From NCBI GenBank assembly GCA_003550305.1, contig QKYT01000395.1, forward strand, positions 39,106-100,643: a stretch of 61,538 bases of DNA, in the 5' to 3' direction. The position numbers were made by a program, and so were the translations under genes. The notes under the pieces are model-generated. The model was not told the origin of the DNA and ran no database searches. It worked only from the letters and a program-made list of their open reading frames with translations. Positions within the stretch are counted from its first letter, which is position 1. Each line of letters begins with the position of its first letter. Positions 23,035 through 34,313 of the stretch are shown one piece after another. Source of the DNA: Glomus cerebriforme (taxonomy: Eukaryota > Glomeromycota > Glomeromycetes > Glomerales > Glomeraceae).

Positions 23035-24205
23035 TAGTGCTCCGAATGGTTCGATTCAGTTCAGTTTTTAGACTGAACTGAAACTTAATAAAAAGTGAAA
23101 AATGCGAAAATTTGAATAATTCGGCATGCACTAATCCATAAAACATAAAATATAGCTCATTTGAATCATCTCAATAAGACAAATTGAATGGTGATAAAAG
23201 TAAAATTTTAGCATCAATATTTCGTTTGTCATCGATAAAAATGTAAATTTCTTTAAGTACAATTTACTTATGAAGTATCGATGCTAGAGACATGAATTTA
23301 GTGTTATTTGATGCGTCTCAATGAGATGATTCCAATGAGCTATAAAATATCAATATTAGATCACTAGAAGAGGAGTAAACTCAACGGTTTCAAAAATTCA
23401 GAATTTTAAATTTCAAAAATTTCAAAATGCTGACTCCAACATTATATTTGATATTGTGCACCATCCAGTGATCCAAATTTGATAAAACATAGCTTGTTGG
23501 AATCGTCTATTCAAAGCGCAGTGAATGTACTAAATTCAGATCTCTAGCATTGATATATCAATGGCTAATTGTATCCTAATACTTTTATCTAATACATCAT
23601 TAGTAGCGATTAATGAATTAATTCCAGAATATTAATTACCATTCGATGCGTCTTGAATAGACGATTCCAATAAGCTATGTTTTATCAAATTTGGATCACT
23701 GGATGGTGCACAATATCAAATATAATGTTGGAGTCAGCATTTTGAAATTTTTGAAATTTAAAATTCTGAATTTTTGGAACTATTGAGTTTATTCCTCATC
23801 TAGTAATCCAATATTGATGTTTTATAGCTTAATGGAATCGTCTTATCAAGACGCGTCGAATGACACTAAATTCATGTTTCTAGCATCAATACTTCATCAG
23901 CAAATTGTACTTAAAGAAATTTACGTTTTTATCGATAGCAAACGAAATATCGATGCTAGAATTTTGCTTTTACTACCATTCGATTCATCTCATTGAGACG
24001 ATTCGAATAAGCTATATTTCATGTTTTTATGATCAGTGCATGCCGAATTATTCAAATTTTCGCATTTTTTACATTTTTATTAAATTTTGGTTTGATCTGA
24101 ACTGAATTTTTCAGTTCCAGTTCCAGGAACTGAACCAAACTGAACTGGAATTTTGGCCAGTTTCAGTTTGATTCCTAGTTTGAACCAGAACCGTTCAGAG
24201 CACTA
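23035..24205. mobile_element. hAT-type foldback element, family A copy 2
   Basis: The termini are TAGTGCTCCGAA and TTCAGAGCACTA, with exact 8-bp duplications TATATAAC at 23027-23034 and 24206-24213. The two halves are inverted copies: GCATCGATATTTCGTTTGTC on the left is mirrored near 23930-23965. The ends hold AACTGAAC words. It has no real gene; short frames in it are reflections of the palindrome. Confidence 0.88.
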
Positions 24206-24219
24206 TATATAACAATATC

Positions 24220-26082
24220 ACTAGTTGAAATAGGATAATTCGGCCTAAATTTGACTAAGTCAAATATAGGTTGAATGATAAGGTCAATTTTGATGTAATT
24301 AGGCTGCTAATCATCTTTAATTCAGAAAGACAATTTAGTCACTATTCATACTTAATTAGACCTTAAAAAAACTAGTATTCAGCCAAAAAGATGCTAAATT
24401 CAGCCTTAAAAGAGCCAATATTCAGACTTAAAAAAGCTGGTATTTGGCCTTGATTTGGTCTTAAAAAAGCTAATATTTAACCTATATTTATCACAAATTT
24501 ATTTTATTTATAAAATTAAATATTGTCATATATTAAATCTAATTTATTATTAAATAATACCTAATTAAAAACTACATACAAAGATTAAAAGTACTTTTAG
24601 GATGTCAAAATAAACTCTAAAAAAATAAAATTAAAATGAAATTGCAAAGTTTTCAAATTAATTCTATAAAAAGAAAAGCTATTATCATATCAAATACTTA
24701 AAGTATTGTAATTATACCAAATACTTTAAATATTGATTCTATAGAAAGATCACTATGCTGAATAAGTATCTTTAAGTATTATGAGGTTGATCATATAGAG
24801 CTGAAGTTAATTAAAATAGTTTAAAAAAAAATAATTAGTATAGTTAATTAGTTGATCTTATAGAAAAAAAAGAGAAAAAAACATGTTAAACAAAATATCT
24901 TTAAATGCCAAAAAGCTCTTACATTCAAAAAGCTGAAGTTAATCCTAAAAAAAAAAATAATTAACGAAATTTGATTTTACCAGTACTAATAATAGATAAA
25001 CTAACATGTTATATNACCCTTATGCAAATATTCATAGGAGTGTTTTATTTTAAAAAGAAATAAAATAATAACTAAATATAAAAAAAACTAAAAAAAGTTA
25101 GTAATAAGTGACATGAAGTTAAAAAACTTACCATTTCTAATGTCAGATTAACAAAATAAAAAAATTCAGTTAGTACGAAATAAAAGCAGCAAAAAGAAAC
25201 CCAATTTTTTAAAAACTTACTTTCTGAATGAAGACTTAAAAAAACAAAAAAAACAGCTTGTATAATCCAAAATTACCTAATACATCTTTTATTCTCCATT
25301 GGATTCCTTAAACTATAAATGTTTAATATGATTATTTTTTAAAAAAGGTATGTTTCATAATGTTTCATTATGGAACTTAATATATAATTTGCCTAAAATT
25401 CAGCTATAAAGATGCAATAAAAATGCTAATATGATTCTTTTAAAAAGGTGAATTTTGTAATAAAATATTACAAAATTTACCACTTAATTTACCTAAAATT
25501 CATCTGAAATATTAATATATACTGTATTTCTCTAAAGAAAGTAAAGTTTCATCTGTAAAATATAAATGTAAAATACTTTTGAAATACCATTTAAATCTAC
25601 TATTAAACCAATATTTTATTACAAATTTTTGCTAAAGTTAAAGAAAAAAAAGAAGTTTAAAAAGAACTTAAAAAGATCACATATATATATACTAATTTAA
25701 TTTTTTTTAAACTACTATAGAATCATGTGTCATGTGACTTAAAATATATGTATTCTTTTTTCTCTTTTTTTTTTTAATATAGTATTATAATAATACTATT
25801 TAGCTAATTTAATAGATTTAATATAAGTTATTAAATTACCAATTTTTGACTTTAAAAGTTGCTTTTTGGATTTAAATAAGACAAAATAATTTTTGGGAGG
25901 TACTGGCAATTTGACTATTATTCTGCAAGTTGAATATAGATCAAATATAAGTTTAAAAATTAGTATGCAATTTGGCCACTATTCTGCAGAGTTGAATATA
26001 AGTCAAATTGCATTTTATTACTAATTTAAGTCAAATATTGACCTAATACTATTAAGGCTGAATATTCCTATTTCAATTAGTA
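24220..26082. mobile_element. TIR element ACTAGTTGAAATAGG.. with word-like ends
   Basis: The left end ACTAGTTGAAATAGGATAAT and the reverse complement of the right end ACTAATTGAAATAGGAATAT match at about 22 of 26 positions. Subterminal DNA repeats AAAAAAGCTAATATTCAGCC-like words (24360-24480) with ATTTGGCC/CAAATATTGACC words at the right. The middle is AT-rich with no gene. No clear target duplication. Confidence 0.55.
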
Positions 26083-26319
26083 TATATTACAATTTTACAA
26101 ATTATTACAAATCAGATTGCTGATTTTGTTTAAATGATCACTTAATAAAATAACTATAAATCAGTCAATCCAATTACTTATATTGTATTTAATCGGGTAT
26201 GTGTCTTATTGACCACCAATTTTTGTTTAATCTAATATATATATTATGTTAACTAATTATTTTAATAGTTATCAATTGGATATATGCCCAATTGAACAGC
26301 ATTTTACCTGTGTATTTTA

Positions 26320-26872
26320 TTTTATATTTGGTTATCTTAAGCAGTGCAATATTATTGCTTTATAAGCTTTAATAAAATTGTTTTAACTAATTAGTACAGG
26401 ATTTTTGATAACTATATTAACTAAGAAAGTAGCTGCAGAAGTAATGCACAATTTATTTTTTTTTACGTATAATACATATTTTTTTTGTAATAGTTAAGAT
26501 TACAAATTACATCATTAAAATCAAATAGATTATCAGTTTAAAAATTCAGGCTGTACATTATACTATAAAATAATAAAAACTTTATTAATTTAATAAAAAT
26601 CTAATGATATTTTCTATTTTTGTTAAGTAATAAATTTTAAATTCACTTTTTTATTCCTAATTAGTTTTTTGATTTAAAAGTCATATAAAAATTATTTTCT
26701 GATTTATTTAATGTATATTATTATATTTTAAGATATTTGAGATTATATTTGAATATCTTAGGCAGTGCAAATAATAAATAGTATTATTGCTTTGTAAGCT
26801 TTAATAAAATTATTTTTAACTAGTTATAATTAGTACAGGATTTTTAATAATAATATTAACTAAGAAAGTTGC
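26320..26872. repeat. Direct repeats of GCAGTGCAAT..CTAAGAAAGT blocks
   Basis: Segments 26320-26435 and 26755-26872 share ATCTTA(A/G)GCAGTGCAA, TATTATTGCTTT, AAGCTTTAATAAAATT, TTAGTACAGGATTTTT and ATATTAACTAAGAAAGT in the same order. Together with 22540-22795 and 26590-26755 they show a tandem segmental duplication. Confidence 0.65.
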
Positions 26873-27243
26873 TGTCACGTGACTACCATACCATTTTACT
26901 GCATAGTTTAGCATTTATTTGTATTTACAATTTCACATCTAATAAAGTATTTTTTTGCTCACATCGGATTAGTAATTTTTACCATATATATATGTGGGTA
27001 TTAGGTATGTGAAATTGAAAAAAAAATTGAGTATTATATGCATCAAATAAAAGCTAAAAGATACAGTATTGTGTCACAAACTTTTTTATTTGAAAAAGAT
27101 AAATAGATTCCCTATTTGCTAAAAAATATCTGGCCAAACATTCTGTACACATGTTTTTTGTGATTTGAATTTTTTTTTCCTGCATATTCAAATAATTAAT
27201 AACCCATAAAAACAATAGAAACAAAATTCATGAACAATCCACT

Positions 27244-28137
27244 TTGTCAATATCAGTATCATCTTCTTTCGGTCTTGCAAGAAATGAGAAAACTTCTGAT
27301 AAAGCAATAGATGCATTTAAAGTCTATAATAGAAATATGCATCATCAAGCAGAGAAAAAAGAAAATAATTTTAAAACAATATTTTTTAATATGATGAACA
27401 ATGCTATAGAAAAGATCTGTACAGATTGTTTAGTAAAATATCATTCTGAAAGTCAACGTAAACTTGAAGCCAAATATACTGTCAAAATCAAATCACTTAA
27501 ATCAAATATTAAAACACTAAAGAGAAAGGTAACTTTAGTCCAGAAAGCTTTATTTTATGATAGGGTTAAGATTCTCTCTCTTGAAGTTAAAGTACCTAAA
27601 TTAAAAGGTAAGTTGGAGGACTTGAAACTGGATCTGATATTCTATGATTCAAATTTAGTGGGAGGACTACTAAAAAAGCTAGTCTAAATAAACTTATCTG
27701 AAATTGATTCTCTTAGGCTTGAATTAGAATGGGTAAAGGAGAATCTAAATTCAAAAAAATATACAATAGAATGTATAGAAAAAGGGATAGAAGTGACATA
27801 TGAAATAACTAGTTGAAAAATAGATGCTTTGTCTTTGACATGATTAAATTTACTGAAAAAAAATGCTCATCTTCAAGAATTGCTGTTGAAGAAAAATAAT
27901 GAAATAGATACTCTACTCCCGTCTATAAATAATTCATCACAACCTTCTGCTCTTAATCCTTCGTCTCAAATAATTTCTGTAGGTGGCGCAGAAGTAGTAT
28001 CTTTACCAGCAACTGCTCCTATCATTGTGAGCTCCTTATTGATGCTGATGATAATATATTTTATACTTACCTTACTACTGGTTGCAATTATATGGATTAT
28101 AATTGGAAAAAATAAGAAATATATGGAAAAAAAGTGA
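27244..28137 (+). pseudogene. Coiled-coil protein with C-terminal membrane helix, three in-frame stops
   Basis: One reading frame runs for 298 codons and is broken only by TAA at 27685, TGA at 27814 and TGA at 27841; there is no frameshift. Before the first stop the product is Lys-rich with heptad-like K-L-E-A-K / L-K-S-N-I-K-T-L-K-R-K-V repeats. After the stops the coil continues, then a Ser/Pro linker and a strongly hydrophobic segment (from about 28018 to 28100) followed by a basic tail: a tail-anchored layout. Function unknown. It lies head to head with the polymerase pseudogene's 3' end on the other strand. Confidence 0.5.
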
Positions 28138-28547
28138 CCAATACATTCAGATTAGTGATTTATATCTCTGATATATCTGGGATTAGATTATATAATCAGA
28201 GATCAGAAGAGGTTACCTCATGATCAAATCGAATATAGGAATTGAAATTAGCTGGTATTATTGCATGAGAAAAAAATATATAAATAATATTATATAAAGT
28301 GTTTTATGACTAAGTTTTCTTAGCTGAAATTACCAGACCTTGCTAAAAGTACTTAACTATATAATTCAATGATCTCATTTATATCTGCTTCAAACGAATC
28401 ATCTTTTTTATCATCCTATAATTTCAATAATGTTCAGTAGCGTGTGATTTCTAAGCCAACCACTTTATATCATATGTTTCAAAAATCTACTAATAACTTA
28501 CACTCATCCAAATAATATGATATTAAATATTATTCTAAGGATATTGC

Positions 28548-31530
28548 TCACTTCTTAGTAACTAATTTATACATATTTTCTCTATACTTTATATTAATCT
28601 CAAAAATTTCTTTAAGCAATGATGAAAGTTTTAAGCAGATAGATTCCTCTTGCTTATCTAACATATTGAGAAAGGAAGTGTAATAAGTATTATTTCCTGA
28701 GCATTTTACTATTTTATCAGTATAAGTAATATTAAATAAAGTTTTCATATAAATATAAACCTCTTTTCATAGATGGAATATGATGGCTTCATCTTTTTTT
28801 AGACCTTTATGTAAGTTTTTGATATACCCTTTAACCTATTTTTTAGCTGATTTTTGCACTAAAGTATCTCTTAGTTTTGATATTTCATCTTCATCCACTT
28901 TGTCTTCATTTATTTTATTCTCATCCACTTCATTTTCATCTACTTCATTATCGTCTTTTAACTTTTTTAAGGCTTCCAGCAAAATTTCAGATGATGGCTG
29001 GTATCTATCATCATAATTTATAAAATATGCATAAAGCCTGATAATAGTTTTCAGATAATAGTTAATATCGATCTTTTTACCAAGATGTCTTGCCACTTCT
29101 GGGTATTCCATTTTGTCATCTACCTTCTGTGATAAATCATTCTCAACTACAATATATTCAAAGTATTCACCTGGTTCTGGAATTTGATAAAGATAAGACT
29201 CAGATGTTAGGCCTTTTTTTATGAGCTGTTTGGCGTCTGCTTATTCACGGATGTATTTATCTCGCATTCGTAAAATGAAGCGCTATACACTTTTATTATT
29301 TTTATCAGGCTTTTACATAGCAGTTTTAATTATTTCATTAAGATCTGTTTGCGAAATATCCTTTACAGTTTCTTTAAGCATATTCTTTACAATCTGATAC
29401 AAAGTACATGTATTATTCACCCTCATAAATTCATTTATAATACACTTGCCTATTTTGTGAAAAAGATTAGATTTCTCACATTTTATAGTCTCTATCTTTC
29501 CTTCCAAATAAAAGGCTTTCTATTAAAGTTCAGCTTACTTTCATGTGAAATGCCATAGTACTTTTTCTTTCTAGTAAATACTACTGGAAATAAGACTTTC
29601 TTATATGTCATTTTAAAATAAGATGATCCATTATCTTTTCTAAGAAAGTCATTAACTTCATTGTGAAGTTTCTCCATCACTTCCATAGAGATGTTCACCA
29701 TTCTAGACCAATATTTTTCTTTTGAAATTCCATTACTACTGTCATATATCTTATTACATTCCTATAAACATCTTTCTGAAGAAACTAGATATAATGAATT
29801 AGTATCTTCATATTTTATCTGAAAATCCTTACTTTTAACGAAATCTGTGACAAGTTTGATATTTCTCTGTCCAGCTAATGTGACGTCCCCAGCGAGTTCA
29901 CACAAGAAGAAAGGAGATTTACTATCTCCAGCAGTACTATAAAATGTATTTATATACACCTTAAGAATTTATTATTTCGCATTTAAGCAAGAGCAGTTAA
30001 AACAAATAAAATCATATTCTGTCATAAATTCATTCTTTGTTTCCTTAAGAAAGCAATATAAATTTTTAGTAAGGCTGGCATATTTTTTTTCCTTTACATT
30101 TGCTAACTCCTTCTCAATAGCCCCGGCAGTGATAAACCTTTACCCATTGAAGTTATTACCAGTTTTATATCTTTCTTTTTTTCTTTCAAAGAGGCAAGAC
30201 ATTTCTTCATCTCATTCTGTTTATCAGATAAATATTCCAACACATTGACATATAGATCCTTTTTTTTGAGAATATTATTATGTTGAATAGACTATGTGAA
30301 AAAATCCTAATTATTGAATTTAAAACTAATTTTATGAAGTTTTTTACCACTTTGTTTAGCACGCTCTCAAGATAAAATGATTTTATTGGATGAGAGGTTA
30401 TATGTCATGATAAGGTTTGGATACAAAGATGCAAAGTCTAAGTCAGTTACAGGATGTTTATTTTTGAGCCCCTTTATTGGTGGGAAGACATATGCTCCCA
30501 AAAAGCTTCCAGATTCTGTTTGTTTACATGATATAGTGCTTGTTAAAAGCCCTTTTTGCCACACACTAGCATCCAAAAGATTACATATAGTGCTCTGAAC
30601 GGTTCTGGTTCAAACTGGGAACTGAACCGAAACTGGCCAAAATTCCAGTTCGGTTCGGTTCGGTTCCTGGANCCGGAACCGAAAAATTCGGTTCAGATCG
30701 AACCGAAACTTAATAAAAAAGTGAAAAATATGAAAATTTGAATAATTCGGCATACACTGATCCATAAAATATGTAATATAGCTCATTCGAATCGTCTCAA
30801 TGAGATGAATCGAATGGTAGTAAAAGCAAAATTCTAGCATCGATATTTCGTTCGCTATCGACGAAAACGTAAATTTCTTTAAGTACGATTTGCTGATGAA
30901 GTATCGATGCTAGAGATATGAATTTAGTGTCATTCGACGCGTCTCGATGAGACGATTCCAATAAACTATGTTTTATCAAATTTTGATCACTGGATGGTGC
31001 ATAATATCAAATATAAAATCGGAGTCAGCATTTTGAAATTTTTGAAATTTAAAATTCCAAATTTTTGGAACCGTTAACGTTACTTCTCATTTAGTGATCC
31101 AATGTTGACGTTTTATAGCTCATTGGAATCATCTCATCGAGACGCGTCGAATGACACTAAATATATATTCTAGCATCGATACTTCGTCAGAAAATCGTAC
31201 TTAAAGAAATTTACATTTTCGTCGATAGTAAACGAATATCGATGCTAGAATTTTGCTTTTACTACCATTCGATTCAACTCATTGAGACGATTCGAATGAG
31301 CTATATTTCATATTTTATGGATCAGTGCATGCCGAATTATTCAAATTTTTGCATTTTTCACTTTTTTATTAAGTTTCAGTTCGATCTAAAAACTGAACCA
31401 AACTGAACCATTCGGAGCACTAATTACATACTTTCATTTTTCCTGTGAAATAATATGCATCATATAATGCGAAAAAAGATACAGACACTACCTCTCTATA
31501 TTCATTAATTACATTGTGCTTGACCATATA
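28548..31530 (-). pseudogene. Decayed family-B DNA polymerase, virus-like type
   Basis: Fragments in several minus-strand frames follow polB order from 31530 down to 28548. They are: a piece upstream of the A3 insertion (31423-31530); motif A DFASLYP with NLIMTYNLS near 30400; a NTFY..AGDSKSPFF palm block near 29930; motif C read as YEDTNS (normally YGDTDS) near 29795; and the C-terminal block EYPEVARHLGKKIDINYYL near 29090, then an Asp/Glu-rich tail. Stops and frameshifts break it. The second catalytic Asp of motif C is replaced by Asn, so the product would be inactive even if translated. The element at 30588-31422 sits inside it. The type resembles polymerases of large DNA viruses or related mobile DNA; the exact source cannot be settled here. 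Confidence 0.65.
30588..31422. mobile_element. hAT-type foldback element, family A copy 3
   Basis: The termini are TAGTGCTCTGAAC and GTTCGGAGCACTA, with exact 8-bp duplications ATTACATA at 30580-30587 and 31423-31430. Subterminal words are GGTTCGGTTCGG / AACTGAACC. The halves mirror each other, including GCATCGATATTTCGTTCGCT against its inverse near 31220-31250. It is shorter and less diverged between halves than copy 2. It interrupts the polymerase pseudogene. Confidence 0.88.
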
Positions 31531-31643
31531 TACAGACAGATAAAAAAATTATCTGGTCATTTTTCAAAGTGAAATAATTTTATATATGTAATATAATAAA
31601 AATAAAAATTAAAACAAAATGTTTTTCTTTATGACTTGATTTA

Positions 31644-32894
31644 TTAATTTATAGCCTCAATTCTCTGGGACATACTTTCAACTAATTTTTTATAATACTC
31701 TGGGAGAATATTTTCCTATGCTTCCTTTACATACTTTTCAAGTACTTCAAGATTAGGCAGTGGTGGAGTATGACAGCGGACCATCACTTTCATCTCTGAC
31801 CAAAGGTTCTCGATCAGGTTTAGATCAGGACTTTGAGCTGGCCAGCCAAGCATCTTGATTTTGGCATTTTCACGGGCGACCACAGCAACTTTTGAGTAGT
31901 ATAGTGGGGTATTATCCTCTTGAAAAATTCCATTACCTCTTGGAAAATACTCATGTAAGATAGGCACAACATAATCATTAATAATTTTAATATGTGTTTG
32001 GTCAGTAGCAAAACTTTTTAATGGAACAATTGTTTCAAGTCCATGCCAACAAAAACTCTCCAAAACATTCTGCTAGAACTATATTTTACAGTAACTGCAA
32101 TACAATCAGGATTTAATTGTTCTCCAGGTTCACACCATACTCTTCCCTGATGATCTTGTTGAAACTGTGTAAAAGTACTTTCATCTGAAAAAAGCACTCT
32201 TCTCCATTTTTTGCTTCCCAATTTTTATGTTTATGAGTCCATTCAAGACGAGCCTGACGATGTATCTCTATTATTACAGGCTTTTTGCGAGGTATACAAG
32301 CAGTAAGTCCAACTTTATTGAGATTATGACATATAGTAGCAGCAGAAATAGGCTGCTTTGTATGAGATGTTCATACAGTTACAAGCTTTTTTAAACAAAG
32401 TCTGCGATTTTTACCATTTTTTTGAACAAAAGCTTTAAGTTCTTGTTGAGTTTGTGAATTAAGAAGTGATGGATGATCAGTTTGCTTTTTAGGTGTTAAA
32501 GAGTGTATTTCATGAAGACGCTTAAGTATATCATTAACAGTTATTTTCTCACACCCCAACCGTTTAGCTATGGTTAGGGTTCCTCAAACTCGAATCAAAT
32601 CAAATATGAAGCCAATTTGAATTTGTCAAATCAAATCAGGTTCGAATCAAATTTGAATCAAATATCAAATATTTGTCGAATTGACCAATCAAATTAAAGA
32701 ATTTTCAAATCAAATCAAATCGAATTCGAATCAAATCAAAAAAAGCTGATTTGAATTTGCAAATTCAAATCAAATTCAAATCAAATGTCAAATGTCAAAT
32801 CAAATTGCGTATCCCTAGCTATGGTATGACTTGATTGTCCGCAGTTATGACCATATACAATAGCACCACAAGTTTTTGGGGTAAGTAGTTTCAT
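31644..32894 (-). pseudogene. Tc1-type transposase, broken
   Basis: The ATG at 32894 starts an HTH region (GAIVYGHNCGQSSHTIAKRL when read across the insertion). The DDE core shows FSDES, then QEDNTP and LIENLW, with exactly 34 residues between the second Asp and the Glu. Lesions include an in-frame stop near 32371, frameshifts near 32215 and 32050, an in-frame stop at 31716, and the inserted element at 32575-32817. The frame would end at TAA 31644. Tc1 transposases cut and paste at TA; this copy cannot make a full protein. Confidence 0.88.
32575..32817. mobile_element. hAT-type MITE, family B copy 1 (243 bp)
   Basis: The termini are TAGGGTTCCTC and GTATCCCTA. Exact 8-bp duplications GCTATGGT lie at 32567-32574 and 32818-32825, within the Tc1 transposase. 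The whole body is made of AAATTTGAATC / CAAATCAAATC words. An inverted relative lies at 52399-52649. Confidence 0.9.
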
Positions 32895-33127
32895 TTTTCT
32901 AGAAAGGTTTAGAGAACAAGAGGCTAGTAGCTTATTTATTGGAACTATAAGTATAAAATCACGTGTTATTTATATCACATTAACATGTGATGATTTACAT
33001 AAACATTGCAAAATAAACTGGCCAGATAATTTTGTTATCTGTCTGTATTAATAATTAATTGATTATAATATTCTAGAACTTATTAATTAATTAATTATAA
33101 CATTCTAGGACATATTAGTCTTATACA

Positions 33128-33189
33128 AGTAGAATGTTCTAAAATATATTAATATATTAATATATTAATATGTTCTAGGACATTCTACT
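33128..33189. repeat. 62-bp AT-rich palindrome
   Basis: The arms AGTAGAATGTTCTAAAATAT and ATATGTTCTAGGACATTCTA mirror each other with about three mismatches around ATATTAATATATT. Just left of it (33070-33110) are further ATTCTAGAAC / ATTCTAGGAC words in direct order. Confidence 0.75.
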
Positions 33190-34313
33190 ACTCTTTCCGC
33201 TACCATTTTCTTCCCTCCCATATGATATTCTTCATTGGCTTTAGTCATTTATTCTAATTTATTAACTTCTTATCATCTTCTCCAGAATTTATTTTAGATG
33301 AAAACTTACTCTTAAATATCCCTTATAATACAATCCCATTTAACTGTTCAAATAAATATTTTGGTTTTCTGTGAGTTAAAAATTAGTTTTTGTCTTCCTC
33401 CTATGTCAGTTTTGGTTATATCTTTAGATTTATTTTCAAATTTCATACAATTCTGATAGATCATTAGATTTCTTTTTTTCCTTTGAATACTTCTCATATT
33501 CTTGTTTCTTAATTCCTTTCATTATGTTAATATTAGGGCTGTTTACTAAATTCTAATTTACATATTTTTCTTTCAGATTTCTATAAAAAAAAATAGGTCA
33601 AATTTTTTATTCTCAAACAATCAATCTTTTTTATACTATTACTTTATCTTCCACCTTCAAGTATTAGATAAAGAATAATAATATAATTTAATTTAAATCT
33701 TCAATCAAGACTGTAGTTTCTCAACTTATGTCTTTGTATACTAAACTTGACATTCTCCTAAACTTTGACATGATTGGTCAGCTCATATCTTCCATTTCCT
33801 TCTTTGGTTAACCTAACATATTTTTGGGCTTTTGTTTCCAATATTTATTATTTTTACATTAATAATTCATTTAAAATATTAAACAACTCTTCTCAGTTTA
33901 GTTGTACTTAAACTTAGTCTATGAAAGACAACTTACTTCTTGATAGCTTTGCTTTTCCAGTTTTTTACTCTTTTGTTTTTCCCTTAGTTTTAGAAATTGC
34001 ATCATTATTTATTTTATATTTTATCATTCTTGATACCACTTATCTTCACATATATCCTAATTCTATTTCAATTATTAATAGCATCAACTTCCTTACTTTA
34101 AATTCTCCCAAATCCTATTGAAAAAACTGCAAACTGCATTATCTTTAATCATAACTTGCATGTTTTATTTCTAATAAACATTTAATCCTTACATTACATA
34201 AAATTTCTTTTCATTCTAATAATTATATTCATAATTATATGAACTCTCTTGCTCATAAAATTACTAACTTTACTGATTTTGACTTATTGGAGAAAGTTTT
34301 CTTGAACTTTATC

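Larger units (their letters stand above)
22832..26312. mobile_element. TIR-bounded composite element CACAGGTAAAAT..
   Basis: The left end CACAGGTAAAATAATGCC and the reverse complement of the right end CACAGGTAAAATGCTGTTC agree over most of 26 bases. Two other elements (23035-24205 and 24220-26082) fill nearly all of the interior, so the original element was only a few hundred bases long. Target duplications are not clear. An uninterrupted relative of the site is seen at 26740-26775. Confidence 0.55.
31533..33045 (-). mobile_element. Tc1/mariner element, DD34E, with nested insertion
   Basis: Inverted ends CAGACAGATAAAAAAATTAT and CAGACAGATAACAAAATTAT (reverse complement of the right end) are flanked by TA at 31531-31532 and 33046-33047. 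It carries a broken transposase on the minus strand and a 243-bp hAT-type insertion at 32575-32817. Without the insertion and its duplication the element is about 1.26 kb, normal for Tc1. Confidence 0.9.

Noticed and set aside
30610..30979. Two 60-76 codon minus-strand frames
   Set aside because: They are the arms of the family A foldback element; near-identical frames appear at 23814-24105 in the other half-palindrome.
33921..34121. 66-codon hydrophobic ORF
   Set aside because: Part of the decayed retroelement-like stretch; no start context or domain.
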